A DNA stretch of 64,000 bases from Candidatus Zhuqueibacterota bacterium (GTDB taxonomy: Bacteria > Zhuqueibacterota > Zhuqueibacteria > Oceanimicrobiales > Oceanimicrobiaceae): the NCBI GenBank assembly GCA_029261995.1, contig JAJDAF010000058.1, positions 62,001-126,000 on the forward strand, in the 5' to 3' direction. The notes beneath the pieces are model-generated. The model was not told the DNA's origin. It searched no databases and was given only the letters and a program-made list of their open reading frames with translations. A program made the translations under genes and the position numbers. Positions 42,492-51,500 of the stretch are shown here, piece after piece; position 1 is the stretch's first letter; each line of letters starts with the position of its first letter.

Positions 42492-42520
42492 AATGTAGTG
42501 ATTCAACGTGGTAGTGTCAA
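42492..42520 (-). promoter_or_regulatory. Sigma-70-type promoter for the molybdoenzyme unit
   Basis: On the minus strand TTGACA (42515-42520) and TACATT (42492-42497) have a 17-bp spacer, about 60 bp upstream of the ATG at 42433. Confidence 0.6.
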
Positions 42521-42716
42521 ATCCTGAGCCGCAATCTTTCGGCCGGAGCGACAGGTTGGCAAACGCGCGAGAGCCGAAATGACGCAGATTCTATTTTCAG
42601 CGGTCCCTATGTCAAGAGTTTCGTTGCGGCGTCGCTGGCGAATCTGAGCCTTCCTGCCGCCCGCTCCCGAGTGGCGGAATCGCCTCCAGCCAGCCGCTGC
42701 GCGACCTAGATAGCGG

Positions 42717-42745
42717 TTGACAATCGCGGCGAGATTTGCTATCTT
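42717..42745 (+). promoter_or_regulatory. Sigma-70-type promoter for porX
   Basis: TTGACA (42717-42722), 17-bp spacer, TATCTT (42740-42745): nearly consensus, with the porX ATG 35 bp downstream after CGGAGATAA. Confidence 0.72.
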
Positions 42746-42779
42746 GATGCTTGTATTTGTGAAGAATATACGGAGATAA

Positions 42780-44339
42780 ATGACTTCCAAAGGCAAAATT
42801 CTCTGGGTTGACGACGAGATAGACATGTTACGCTCGCACATCATTTTTTTGGAGGAGCGTGGCTACGAAGTTCGACCGATTCCAAACGCGGAGGATGCCA
42901 TCGCGTTGCTGCGCGAAGAAGCGTTTGATATGGTTCTGCTTGACGAAATGCTGCACGGCAAGGATGGCTTGACTGCTCTGGGCGAAATCAAGGAAGAACA
43001 CCCATCTCTGCCAATCGTCATGGTAACCAAGAGTGAGGAAGAGTCGCTGATGGAAGATGCCATTGGCGGCAAAATAGATGACTATCTGACCAAGCCCGTC
43101 AATCCGAGCCAGATTTTGCTCACCTGCAAGAAGATTCTGGAACGCATCAAGATCACTGGAGAACGCATCTCCCGGGATTATATTTCTGAGTTCAACGAAG
43201 TGTCGCAAATGCTGAACGGTCCCATGGACTGGAACGACTGGTCGGGGCTTTACTCACGACTGGCAGAGTGGGAGGTGGAAACCGACCAGCATAGCGAACT
43301 CGGCCTCAAGCAAATGTTGCGTGAGCAGGAGCGCGAGTGCAACGTTGAGTTTGGTAAGTTTATCGAGAACAACTATCCGTTCTGGCTTAACGGTGGCGAG
43401 GGTGCGCCAACACTCTCAACCGAGTTGATCGAAAAGTATGTTGTGCCTCATTTGCGCGCGGACCGGCAAGTCGTTTTTCTGGTGCTGGACAACCTGCGCC
43501 TTGACCAGTTCCTGACCATTGAACCTTTGTTGTATCCCTACTTTAAGATGCAGAAGGAAAACTACTGCTCCGTACTTCCGACGGCGACGCCCTTCTCCAG
43601 GAACGCCATCTTCAGCGGCTTGTTTCCAAGCGAAATCAAGGAGCAGTACCCCCACTGGTGGTTGCAAGCCGACGACGATGAACACAGCCTGAATCGCCAC
43701 GAACATCAGTTGCTCGACGCCCAGCTCGAGCGCCTTGGAATAGAACTCAAGCCGGCATCCAAGTACATCAAGATCCTGGATGTCGCGGAAGCCCGCAGAG
43801 TTACAAAAAAGATAGCGACGTTTTCAAATGTGCCGCTTCTAGCCTTGGTTGTGAATTTTGTGGATATTCTGGCACATAGCCGTAGCGAATCGGAGGTGCT
43901 GCGTGAAATTACTCCAGACGAGGCGGCTTACCGCTCGCTGACCAAATCCTGGTTTGAGCATTCTTACGTCTTTCAGATTCTCAAGGCGCTGTCGCAGCGC
44001 GATTGCACTGTGGTGATTACTACCGACCACGGCAGCCTGCGTTGCATGCGTGGCGCCAAAGTTATCGGCGACCGCGACACCTCCACTAATCTCCGTTACA
44101 AATACGGCAAAAGCCTGAAGGTCGATCCGAAACACGCCATCATCGTTAAGGATCCTCAAACGTACAAATTGCCTTCCCTCGGGCTCAACTCAAACTACTT
44201 GCTGGCCAAGGAAGATTACTACTTCGTCTACCCGACGAACTATCATCATTACCTGAACTACTACAAGGACAGTTTGCAGCATGGCGGCGTTTCTATGGAA
44301 GAAATGATTCTGCCTGTCGTGACCCTGCAACCTAAGTAG
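42780..44339 (+). CDS. porX: PorX-type response regulator (REC + PglZ/alkaline phosphatase-like)
   Basis: A 519-residue protein with a receiver domain (1-120: WVDDEID, acceptor Asp55 in LLDEML, TKPVNP) fused through a helical linker to a PglZ domain of the alkaline-phosphatase superfamily (about 205-519). The PglZ part shows LVLDNLRLDQF, LPTATPFSRNAIFSGL with the Thr nucleophile position, DILAHSRSE and VITTDHGS, the zinc-ligand motifs described for PorX, whose PglZ domain hydrolyses cyclic and linear oligonucleotides. In Bacteroidota PorX with PorY controls type IX secretion through SigP. No PorY or T9SS gene is seen here. tsaE follows after 5 bp in the same operon. Confidence 0.9.
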   Translation: MTSKGKILWVDDEIDMLRSHIIFLEERGYEVRPIPNAEDAIALLREEAFDMVLLDEMLHGKDGLTALGEIKEEHPSLPIVMVTKSEEESLMEDAIGGKIDDYLTKPVNPSQILLTCKKILERIKITGERISRDYISEFNEVSQMLNGPMDWNDWSGLYSRLAEWEVETDQHSELGLKQMLREQERECNVEFGKFIENNYPFWLNGGEGAPTLSTELIEKYVVPHLRADRQVVFLVLDNLRLDQFLTIEPLLYPYFKMQKENYCSVLPTATPFSRNAIFSGLFPSEIKEQYPHWWLQADDDEHSLNRHEHQLLDAQLERLGIELKPASKYIKILDVAEARRVTKKIATFSNVPLLALVVNFVDILAHSRSESEVLREITPDEAAYRSLTKSWFEHSYVFQILKALSQRDCTVVITTDHGSLRCMRGAKVIGDRDTSTNLRYKYGKSLKVDPKHAIIVKDPQTYKLPSLGLNSNYLLAKEDYYFVYPTNYHHYLNYYKDSLQHGGVSMEEMILPVVTLQPK

Positions 44340-44344
44340 GCGCA

Positions 44345-44812
44345 GTGAGAGACATGGGCCCCGGCACTCCTGAGCTATTGGCGCGGACAGCTATTCAATC
44401 GAAAAGTGAAGATGAAACTGTGCGCCTGGGCATGGCATTCTCCGAAAATTTGCAGGCCGGCGATGTTGTCGCTCTGTATGGCGACATGGGTAGCGGCAAG
44501 ACAACTTTTGTCCGTGGCGTCTGCGCCGGACTGGGCAGTTTGGACGAATCAGGCAGTCCGACCTTCACTTTGATAAATGAGTACGAAGGGCGATTGCCGA
44601 TTTATCATTTTGATTTCTACCGAATCAACTGCCCGGCCGAGGCTGAGGACCTTGGATGCCTCGAGTATTTCGACGGCGGTGGCGTCTGCCTTCTCGAGTG
44701 GCCGGACCGCGTGCAGCCGCTGCTGCCGCTTCGGCGATTTGAAATTCATTTCCATCATCTGTTTGCCACCGGCCTGGAGTCGCACCGCGAAATACGGATT
44801 TCGATGCCATGA
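44345..44812 (+). CDS. tsaE: tRNA threonylcarbamoyladenosine ATPase TsaE
   Basis: Works with TsaB and TsaD to make t6A37 in ANN-decoding tRNAs. The 155-residue P-loop protein has GDMGSGKTTFVRG near residue 44, GSPTFTLINEYEG and YHFDFYRI near 75-97, and LLEWPDRV. GTG 44345 or ATG 44354 could be the start; neither has a strong ribosome binding site. It overlaps tsaB by 4 bp (ATGA). tsaD is not in the window. Confidence 0.93.
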   Translation: MRDMGPGTPELLARTAIQSKSEDETVRLGMAFSENLQAGDVVALYGDMGSGKTTFVRGVCAGLGSLDESGSPTFTLINEYEGRLPIYHFDFYRINCPAEAEDLGCLEYFDGGGVCLLEWPDRVQPLLPLRRFEIHFHHLFATGLESHREIRISMP

Positions 44813-45483
44813 AGCTGCTGGCCATCGATACAGCCACGGAGCTTTGTGGCGTCGCCCTGACAGACGGGGGAACACTGGTAGCCGACTACCGGTTGAATGT
44901 GCGCAATGTCCACAATGAGAAACTGGTCGCCGCGATCCAATCGCTGGTTCGGGACGTATCATGGCAGCTTGCTGACCTCGACGGCATTGCGGTTGCGATC
45001 GGCCCGGGTTCGTTTACCGGTCTGCGCATTGGCTTGTCGGCAGCAAAAGGGTTGGCGTTTTCTCTCAACAAGCCGGTCGTGGCCATAAACAGCATGGATG
45101 CCTTTGCATCCCAGGCAGGCCTTGGCGACGGCCCAATCTGTGTGGTGATGAAAGCCAGAGAGACTGAAATCTATGCCGCCCGATATGAGATGAAAAGCGA
45201 GCTTGAGCGGCTGTCTGATTATATGATTCTCTCGTTTGATGAGTTCTCCTCGTGGCTTGAGGCGCCCACGTTGGTGGTCGCGAGCCCTGTGGCTTTGTTC
45301 AGCCGGCTTCAGTGCGCAAACCTGGTTGCCGCGGCTCCGGAGTTTTGCCTGGCCAACCCTCTGCAGATCGCGCGGCTGGCAGGAATCAGGTTGAGCAAGG
45401 GCGACGTCGCGGACCTGTCCGAACTCGAGCCATTTTATTTGAAAGAGTTCGAGCCAAAGAAGAAGCAATACTATGTTGACTAG
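44809..45483 (+). CDS. tsaB: tRNA threonylcarbamoyladenosine protein TsaB
   Basis: Scaffold for TsaD in t6A synthesis, an ASKHA-fold paralogue without catalytic metal site. The 224 residues start LLAIDTATELCGVAL and contain VAIGPGSFTGLRIGLSAAKG near 65. It is coupled to tsaE at its start and its end overlaps rimI by 11 bp, the common tsaE-tsaB-rimI arrangement. Confidence 0.95.
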   Translation: MKLLAIDTATELCGVALTDGGTLVADYRLNVRNVHNEKLVAAIQSLVRDVSWQLADLDGIAVAIGPGSFTGLRIGLSAAKGLAFSLNKPVVAINSMDAFASQAGLGDGPICVVMKARETEIYAARYEMKSELERLSDYMILSFDEFSSWLEAPTLVVASPVALFSRLQCANLVAAAPEFCLANPLQIARLAGIRLSKGDVADLSELEPFYLKEFEPKKKQYYVD

Positions 45484-45970
45484 CACGGCGCCGGTTGTCG
45501 AACCAACGAAACGCATGCCCAGTCTGGAAATCCGCAGGATGCTGCTGTCGGATCTGGACCGGGTGGTTTACCTGGAGAAGGAATCGTTTCCTGACCCATG
45601 GTCAGAGCAGAACTTCACCTACGAAATTGTTGAAAACCAGTTTTCCCAGCCTTATGTCGTGACCAATAATGGCCACGTCATCGGGTACTCGGTTCACTGG
45701 TGCTTTGACATCGAAGCGCATCTGGCTAACTTTGCGGTGGATGAGAGTTTTCGCCGTCAAAACGTAGGCAGCTATCTGCTTGGATTTTTGATTTCCGATA
45801 TTCTCAGAAAAAATATCCATTCGATCTATCTGGAAATCCGCGCATCTAACGAAGCTGCACGTAATTTGTACAAGAAGCATGGTTTTAGAGAAGATGGTGT
45901 GCGCAAGCACTATTATCTGAAAGAGAAAGACGACGCCATCTTGATGAGTTTATCCTTGAAGGAGGGCTGA
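45473..45970 (+). CDS. rimI: Ribosomal protein S18 alanine N-acetyltransferase-like GNAT
   Basis: A 165-residue GNAT enzyme with IRRMLLSDLDRVVYLEKESFPDPWS, the acetyl-CoA loop region RRQNVGSYLLGFLIS and EIRASNEAARNLYKKHGF, all typical of RimI. It would acetylate the N-terminal Ala of ribosomal S18; operon position after tsaB supports this. About 18 extra N-terminal residues precede the domain, and an internal start (Met near residue 15) is possible. Confidence 0.9.
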   Translation: MLTSTAPVVEPTKRMPSLEIRRMLLSDLDRVVYLEKESFPDPWSEQNFTYEIVENQFSQPYVVTNNGHVIGYSVHWCFDIEAHLANFAVDESFRRQNVGSYLLGFLISDILRKNIHSIYLEIRASNEAARNLYKKHGFREDGVRKHYYLKEKDDAILMSLSLKEG

Positions 45971-45975
45971 GAAAT

Positions 45976-46926
45976 ATGGATTGGTTTAAGCGGGCAAAAG
46001 ACGGGCTGCAACCTCAAAAGAAGAAGGAAATGCCGGAGCTGTGGCTTAAATGTGGCGGGTGCGGTGAGATCATCTATAAGCGTGAACTTGAAAAGAATTT
46101 TCACGTTTGCCAGAAATGCCAGTTTCATTTCCGAATCAAGAGTTCAGATTACATCGCCCATTTGCTGGACAACAATCGGTTCGATGAATTCAACGCCAAC
46201 ATCAGCTCAGTGGATTTTCTGAAATTCAAAGCGTCAAAAAAATATTCTGACCAGATCAAGGCAGCGGTAAAAAAAACCGGGCAGAAATCTGCTATTCGAA
46301 CTGGCTTTGGCAGGATTCATGACCACGAGGTGGTCTTGTGTGTCATGGATTTTTCCTTCATCGGCGGCAGCATGGGGTCGGTGGTTGGGGAGAAAATTGC
46401 ACGCGCGACTGAGGAAGCCATCAAACGCCACGTGCCGCTCATCATCATTTCCGCCTCGGGCGGCGCCCGCATGATGGAAGGCGCGATTTCGTTGATGCAG
46501 TTGGCAAAAACATCTGCAAGACTCGCCCAGCTCGCCGAAGCCGGACTGCCTTACATTTCCATCCTCACTGACCCGACCACCGGCGGCGTCACCGCCAGCT
46601 ATGCCATGCTGGGCGATGTCAACCTTGCTGAACCCGGCGCCTTGATTGGCTTTGCCGGCCCGCGAGTCATCAAGCAGACCATCGGCCAGGATTTGCCCGA
46701 CGGCTTTCAGCGCTCCGAGTTCCAACTACAGCATGGCTTTATCGATGCCGTGGTGGATCGCAGCGAAATGAAAGAGAAACTGGGTGACCTTCTCGAATTC
46801 ATGACAGAGACCCAGGCTGAAGATTCGGCCAGCAACGGCGAGTTGGACGGTGAGAGTCTGCAAGATCTCGCGCCCCTGCCAAGTACGGATGCGGAACCCC
46901 TGGATGACGAAGCCGTCAAGAACTGA
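45976..46926 (+). CDS. accD: Acetyl-CoA carboxylase carboxyltransferase beta subunit
   Basis: Makes malonyl-CoA for fatty acid synthesis together with AccA (not in the window). The 316-residue protein has the zinc ribbon KCGGCGEIIY...CQKCQFHF (four Cys near 30-53) and the carboxyltransferase core with SASGGARMMEGAISLMQ, DPTTGGVTASYAMLGD and GFAGPRVIKQTIGQDLP. The final 40 residues are an acidic, low-complexity extension beyond the usual end. GGAGG lies upstream of the ATG. It follows rimI after 5 bp. Confidence 0.96.
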   Translation: MDWFKRAKDGLQPQKKKEMPELWLKCGGCGEIIYKRELEKNFHVCQKCQFHFRIKSSDYIAHLLDNNRFDEFNANISSVDFLKFKASKKYSDQIKAAVKKTGQKSAIRTGFGRIHDHEVVLCVMDFSFIGGSMGSVVGEKIARATEEAIKRHVPLIIISASGGARMMEGAISLMQLAKTSARLAQLAEAGLPYISILTDPTTGGVTASYAMLGDVNLAEPGALIGFAGPRVIKQTIGQDLPDGFQRSEFQLQHGFIDAVVDRSEMKEKLGDLLEFMTETQAEDSASNGELDGESLQDLAPLPSTDAEPLDDEAVKN

Positions 46927-46978
46927 CGTGACATTCAGGTAGATAGACTGTCGCTTTTTAGGCTGTAGCAGGACACAC

Positions 46979-47158
46979 ATGCGAGTTCATACGAAGCTGC
47001 GAGCTTTTGGGTCATTAAGGGAATTGCATTATCAGTTCAGCCTTTCCAAACGGCTGGGATACTTCAAAGAGTATGAAAGAGCGAATAATAACGAGTCGAT
47101 AATTGTAGAGACTGAAAAGGTCTTAGGCGCTTTGATCAGAGCATTGCGCAAAACCTAG
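46979..47158 (+). CDS. Possible small basic protein, unknown
   Basis: A 59-codon frame (MRVHTKLRAFGSLRE to LRKT) fills most of the 270-bp gap between accD and surE. AGGAC lies about seven bases before the ATG. The translation is charged (many Arg, Lys and Glu), has no membrane helix, and matches no family that I know. It may be chance; its length alone is not significant. Confidence 0.25.
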   Translation: MRVHTKLRAFGSLRELHYQFSLSKRLGYFKEYERANNNESIIVETEKVLGALIRALRKT

Positions 47159-47198
47159 CAGCCCTACAGTCTAAACACCTTAATATTAACGAACTGAC

Positions 47199-47972
47199 GT
47201 GACCAACTCCAAACCGAAAATACTGCTCAGCAATGACGACGGCATCAGCGCCGCGGGCCTGGCGGCGCTTCATGAACAGGTGAGAGATCTTGGCGACGTC
47301 ACGGTTGTTGCGCCTGACAGCGAACGCAGTGCTGTCGGCCACGCAATCACCATCGCAGACCCTTTGCGCGTCTGGGAGTTCGAGAAGAACAACGAATTCT
47401 TCGGTTATGCCGTCAATGGCACACCGGCTGATTGCGTCAAGATTGCCTACTGGGCGCTTCTAAAAGAAAAACCGGATTTGGTCATCTCCGGTATCAACCA
47501 GGGCTCGAACGCCGGTATTAACGCGATTTACTCGGGCACTGTCTCCGCCGCGACGGAAGGCACCATTTTGCATGTGCCGTCGTTTGCAATCTCTTTGGCT
47601 TCATTTACAGAACAAAATTTCAGCTATGCGGCCAGATTTGCCCGCAAACTTGCGCTTGAGGTTCTGCAACACGGGTTGCCGAAGGGAACCCTGCTCAACG
47701 TGAATGTCCCGGCCATCCCGGAACATGAGATCGAGGGGGTGCAGGTGACGCGCCAGGGCAAGGCCACTTTTCGTGAACATTTCGACAAACGTGTCGATCC
47801 CGCGAATCGCGTCTACTACTGGCTTACCGGGCAGAAGACCGAAATCGAGGAGAGCCTCGAGGTGGACGATTTCGTGGTTAAGAATCGCCGCATTTCAATT
47901 ACACCGCTGCACTATGATCTAACCAACTACGACTACCTGGACGAACTAAAGTCCTGGAACATCACCCCTTAG
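47199..47972 (+). CDS. surE: 5'/3'-nucleotidase SurE
   Basis: Dephosphorylates nucleoside monophosphates and some polyphosphates; linked to stationary-phase survival. The 257 residues start ILLSNDDGISAAGLAAL, giving the metal-binding Asp pair, then a Ser in APDSERSAVGHAIT and Asn in SGINQGSNAGINAIYSGTVSAA. GTG start. guaA begins 6 bp after its stop, so the two form an operon. Confidence 0.95.
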   Translation: MTNSKPKILLSNDDGISAAGLAALHEQVRDLGDVTVVAPDSERSAVGHAITIADPLRVWEFEKNNEFFGYAVNGTPADCVKIAYWALLKEKPDLVISGINQGSNAGINAIYSGTVSAATEGTILHVPSFAISLASFTEQNFSYAARFARKLALEVLQHGLPKGTLLNVNVPAIPEHEIEGVQVTRQGKATFREHFDKRVDPANRVYYWLTGQKTEIEESLEVDDFVVKNRRISITPLHYDLTNYDYLDELKSWNITP

Positions 47973-47978
47973 GATTCG

Positions 47979-49526
47979 ATGCAAAATACCACCGAAGAAT
48001 CTATTCTCATACTGGATTTCGGCTCGCAGTACACGCAGCTCATCACTCGCAAAGTGCGTGAGCTTGGTGTCTATTCCGAGATCAAGCCGTTCAATATTCC
48101 ACTGCAGGAAATCAAGAACATGGCCCCAAGCGGCATCATCCTTTCGGGCGGGCCCGAATCGGTGTATGCCGAATCCGCGCCGCATCCTGACTCAGCCATT
48201 TTTGACCTGGGCATCCCTGTCCTTGGCATTTGCTACGGGCTGCAGTTGACGGCGCACTATCATGGCGGCAAAATAGAAGACGCTGCCAGGAGGGAGTATG
48301 GCCTCGCCGAGTTCATCGTTGACGACTCCGGCGACTTGTTCAAGAATGTCCCAACCCGCTCCAATGTGTGGATGAGCCACGGCGATGCCTTGACTCAAAC
48401 GCCGGATGGTTTTGAAGCCATCGGACATACTGCCAATTCGCCATTTGCCGCAATTGCAAATCGGAGCAAGCAGATCTTCTGCGTGCAATTCCATCCTGAA
48501 GTGACTCACTCTGTTGCCGGCAAGCAGATATTGGGCAACTTCGTGCATGACGTCTGCACTTGCAACGGCAGTTGGACTCCAACTTCGGTTGTGGAGAAAA
48601 CGCTTGCTGATATTAGCCAGCGTGTTGGTTCTGCGAAAGCCATCTGCGCCCTGAGCGGAGGTGTGGATTCTGCCGTTGCCGCGGCCATGGCTTATCGCGC
48701 GATTGGCGACCAACTCACTTGCATCTACGTTGACAATGGTTTGATGCGCAAGAATGAGACAAAGCAAGTATCGCAAACATTTACACAGCATTTCGGAGAC
48801 AATTTCGTTGCCGTCGATGCCTCGCAGCAATTCCTCGAAAACCTTGCCGGTGTGACCAACCCCGAAGAAAAGCGAAAGATCATCGGCAGGACATTTATTG
48901 AAGTCTTCGAAGCAGAGGCAGAGAAGATTGTCGATGTCGATTATCTCATCCAGGGCACGTTGTATCCCGATGTCATCGAGAGCGTATCCGCGCACGGGCC
49001 ATCTGCTACAATCAAGACCCACCACAACGTTGGCGGCCTGCCGGATGTGATGAACCTCAAACTGATTGAGCCCCTGCGCGAGTTGTTCAAAGACGAAGTT
49101 CGTCGGGTTGGCAAAGAACTGGACATGGCTGATGCGATTCTGGGCCGGCATCCTTTCCCCGGGCCCGGGCTCGCAGTTCGTGTTCTTGGGGAGATCACCC
49201 GGGACCGACTGGACCTTCTGCGTGACGTGGACGCAATTTTTATGGATTCGCTTCACGAGTATGGCGAGTATGAGAATATCTGGCAGGCGTTTGCCGTCTT
49301 ACTCCCGGTCAAATCCGTTGGGGTTATGGGTGATTTTCGGACCTATGATAATGTGGTCGCCCTACGCGCCGTTACAAGTCTGGATGGCATGACAGCGGAC
49401 TGGGCAAGGATTCCGAATGACTTGTTAGCCCTGATCTCCAACCGGATTATCAATGAAGTACGCGGTGTAAATCGCGTGGTCTACGACATCAGTTCAAAGC
49501 CCCCGAGTACCATCGAGTGGGAGTAA
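47979..49526 (+). CDS. guaA: GMP synthase (glutamine-hydrolysing)
   Basis: Converts XMP to GMP with glutamine and ATP. The 515 residues hold the class I glutaminase domain with [18 protein letters not shown], catalytic Cys in GICYGLQL near 84, and HPEV, and then the ATP-pyrophosphatase domain with [12 protein letters not shown] near 226 and the C-terminal dimerisation domain ending [14 protein letters not shown], the usual ending. It follows surE closely. Confidence 0.97.
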   Translation: MQNTTEESILILDFGSQYTQLITRKVRELGVYSEIKPFNIPLQEIKNMAPSGIILSGGPESVYAESAPHPDSAIFDLGIPVLGICYGLQLTAHYHGGKIEDAARREYGLAEFIVDDSGDLFKNVPTRSNVWMSHGDALTQTPDGFEAIGHTANSPFAAIANRSKQIFCVQFHPEVTHSVAGKQILGNFVHDVCTCNGSWTPTSVVEKTLADISQRVGSAKAICALSGGVDSAVAAAMAYRAIGDQLTCIYVDNGLMRKNETKQVSQTFTQHFGDNFVAVDASQQFLENLAGVTNPEEKRKIIGRTFIEVFEAEAEKIVDVDYLIQGTLYPDVIESVSAHGPSATIKTHHNVGGLPDVMNLKLIEPLRELFKDEVRRVGKELDMADAILGRHPFPGPGLAVRVLGEITRDRLDLLRDVDAIFMDSLHEYGEYENIWQAFAVLLPVKSVGVMGDFRTYDNVVALRAVTSLDGMTADWARIPNDLLALISNRIINEVRGVNRVVYDISSKPPSTIEWE

Positions 49527-49654
49527 CGTGACCGGATTTTCATTTGCATTTTAGCATTATTCTTTCTACTTTCGCACTTTCCAGGCCGTTCAGTGAGCGC
49601 TGATTTCAACTCGAAATTCCACCTGCAACCTCGAATCATCTAAGGAGAGATGTT

Positions 49655-51487
49655 ATGTGCGGCATCATCGGATATATTGGCAACAGGGACGCCACTCCAA
49701 TCTTAATCGACGGACTCAAGAGACTCGAATACCGTGGGTATGATTCAGCGGGTATCGCCGTCTTGGATGACGGGTCAATTTCGCTACAGAAGGAACCGGG
49801 CAAGCTGATTGAGCTGGAGAAATGCTTGACTCGTGCTCCGATTTCCGGAAATCTTGGCATTGCTCACACGAGGTGGGCCACGCATGGCCTGCCAAACAAA
49901 GTCAATGCTCATCCCCACACTGACCACAGTGGCCGGCTCGCCTTAATCCATAACGGCATCATTGAAAACTACCAGGCCATCAAGACCAGGCTGCAAAGTT
50001 CCGGCTACGAATTTGTCACCGACACCGACACCGAGGCACTAGTAAATCTGATTTCGGAGTTTTATGATAATGGCAACTCGCTGGAGGATGCCGTCCGTTC
50101 AGCCTTAAGCCAGGTTGAAGGAACTTTTGGCATCGTCGTGATCTCAAAGGACGATCCCGACAAGCTGATTGCGGCGCGCAAGGGCAGCCCTCTCGTTGTC
50201 GGTTTAGGCGCCGGGGAGTTTGTGGTCGCTTCCGACGTGTCCGCGATTATCAATCACACCAAAGACGTTACCTATTTGGATGATAACGAGATCGCCGTCA
50301 TCTCCCGGCACGGAGTCAAGATCAAAACAATCGACAATCTCGAAGTCGATAAGAAAGTCGAGAAAATCTCATTTGACCTTGACAAGATCGAAAAGGGTGG
50401 TCATGAGCATTTTATGCTCAAGGAAATTATGGAGCAGCCGCAGACCATCGAAAATGCCATGCGTGGCCGGCTGCTGAGTGACGAGGGCACTGTTCATCTT
50501 GGTGGGATTGAGCACGAGAGCGAATCTCTGGTCTACGCCCCGAAAATTCTCTTCTCCGCTTGTGGCACCAGTTGGCACGCGGCCCTCATCGGCGAGTACA
50601 TGCTGGAAGAGCTTGCCCGCACTCCGGTCGAAGTCGAATATGCCTCGGAGTTTCGCTACCGCGATCCTGTGATCGAGCGCGGGTCGGTGATGTTTGTCAT
50701 CAGCCAATCCGGAGAGACGGCCGACACTTTGGCGGCGCTGCGCGAGGGCAAGCGCAAGGGGGCAAAAGCTCTCGGCATCTGCAATGTCGTCGGTTCGACC
50801 ATTGCACGTGAAAGCGACGCCGGCGTTTACCTGCATGCCGGGCCCGAAATTGGTGTGGCTTCCACCAAGGCATTTACTTCACAAGTCACAGTGCTGAGCC
50901 TTATCAGTTTGCTGCTGGCGAGAATGCGCAACATGGGCGCATCGAAAGGCGTGGAAATCGTCAACGAAATGAAGGCATTGCCAGGCAAAGTGCAGAAGAT
51001 ACTGGACCACAACGATACCATTAAGGAAATCGCGGAAGCCTATTGCGAGTGTCAGAATTTTCTCTATCTTGGGCGCGGCTACAATTTTCCTGTTGCTCTC
51101 GAGGGTGCACTCAAGCTGAAGGAGATTTCATACATTCACGCGGAAGGTTATCCTGCCGCGGAAATGAAGCATGGACCCATTGCGCTGATCGATGAGAATA
51201 TGCCCGTCGTGTTCATCGCCACCAAAGACTCCACCTACGACAAAATCACCAGTAACATCGAAGAAGTGAAAGCCAGAAGTGGCCGCATTATCGCCATCGC
51301 CACCGAAGGCGACGAAGCCATTAAGTCGAGGGCTGACCACGTGATTTACGTCCCGCCGACTCTGGACTTTCTAACACCAATTCTTTCCATTGTTCCGTTG
51401 CAGCTCCTGGCCTACCATATTGCAGTGATGCGCGGCTGTGATGTCGATCAGCCTCGTAACCTGGCGAAGAGCGTGACGGTCGAATGA
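49655..51487 (+). CDS. glmS: Glutamine--fructose-6-phosphate aminotransferase
   Basis: First step of UDP-GlcNAc synthesis for wall and LPS. Cys2 exposed after Met removal in MCGIIGYIG is the glutaminase nucleophile. Residues 1-240 are the Ntn glutaminase domain (LGIAHTRWATHG), and 290-610 are two SIS isomerase domains (ACGTSWHAALIGE, SQSGETADT, ending DQPRNLAKSVTVE). 610 residues is standard. AAGGAG lies eight bases before the ATG. The 128-bp upstream gap shows no ribozyme. A TPR lipoprotein-like gene follows after 13 bp. Confidence 0.97.
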   Translation: MCGIIGYIGNRDATPILIDGLKRLEYRGYDSAGIAVLDDGSISLQKEPGKLIELEKCLTRAPISGNLGIAHTRWATHGLPNKVNAHPHTDHSGRLALIHNGIIENYQAIKTRLQSSGYEFVTDTDTEALVNLISEFYDNGNSLEDAVRSALSQVEGTFGIVVISKDDPDKLIAARKGSPLVVGLGAGEFVVASDVSAIINHTKDVTYLDDNEIAVISRHGVKIKTIDNLEVDKKVEKISFDLDKIEKGGHEHFMLKEIMEQPQTIENAMRGRLLSDEGTVHLGGIEHESESLVYAPKILFSACGTSWHAALIGEYMLEELARTPVEVEYASEFRYRDPVIERGSVMFVISQSGETADTLAALREGKRKGAKALGICNVVGSTIARESDAGVYLHAGPEIGVASTKAFTSQVTVLSLISLLLARMRNMGASKGVEIVNEMKALPGKVQKILDHNDTIKEIAEAYCECQNFLYLGRGYNFPVALEGALKLKEISYIHAEGYPAAEMKHGPIALIDENMPVVFIATKDSTYDKITSNIEEVKARSGRIIAIATEGDEAIKSRADHVIYVPPTLDFLTPILSIVPLQLLAYHIAVMRGCDVDQPRNLAKSVTVE

Positions 51488-51500
51488 GGGGTGCCTTTTT

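Larger units (their letters stand above)
42434..42779. other. Divergent control region between the molybdoenzyme and porX
   Basis: No gene. Two good promoters face outward: one for the leftward molybdoenzyme unit and one for porX, about 200 bp apart. The GC-rich stretch between them (42600-42710) could hold a regulator site, but I see no clear repeat. Confidence 0.5.

Noticed and set aside
49534-49547. GG-N10-GC match after guaA
   Set aside because: Only the -12 TTTGC fits; the -24 reads CGGATTT. Base composition alone can give this.
49527-49654. Possible glmS ribozyme upstream of glmS
   Set aside because: The 128-bp gap lacks the conserved core of the ribozyme, which is mainly found in Gram-positive bacteria.
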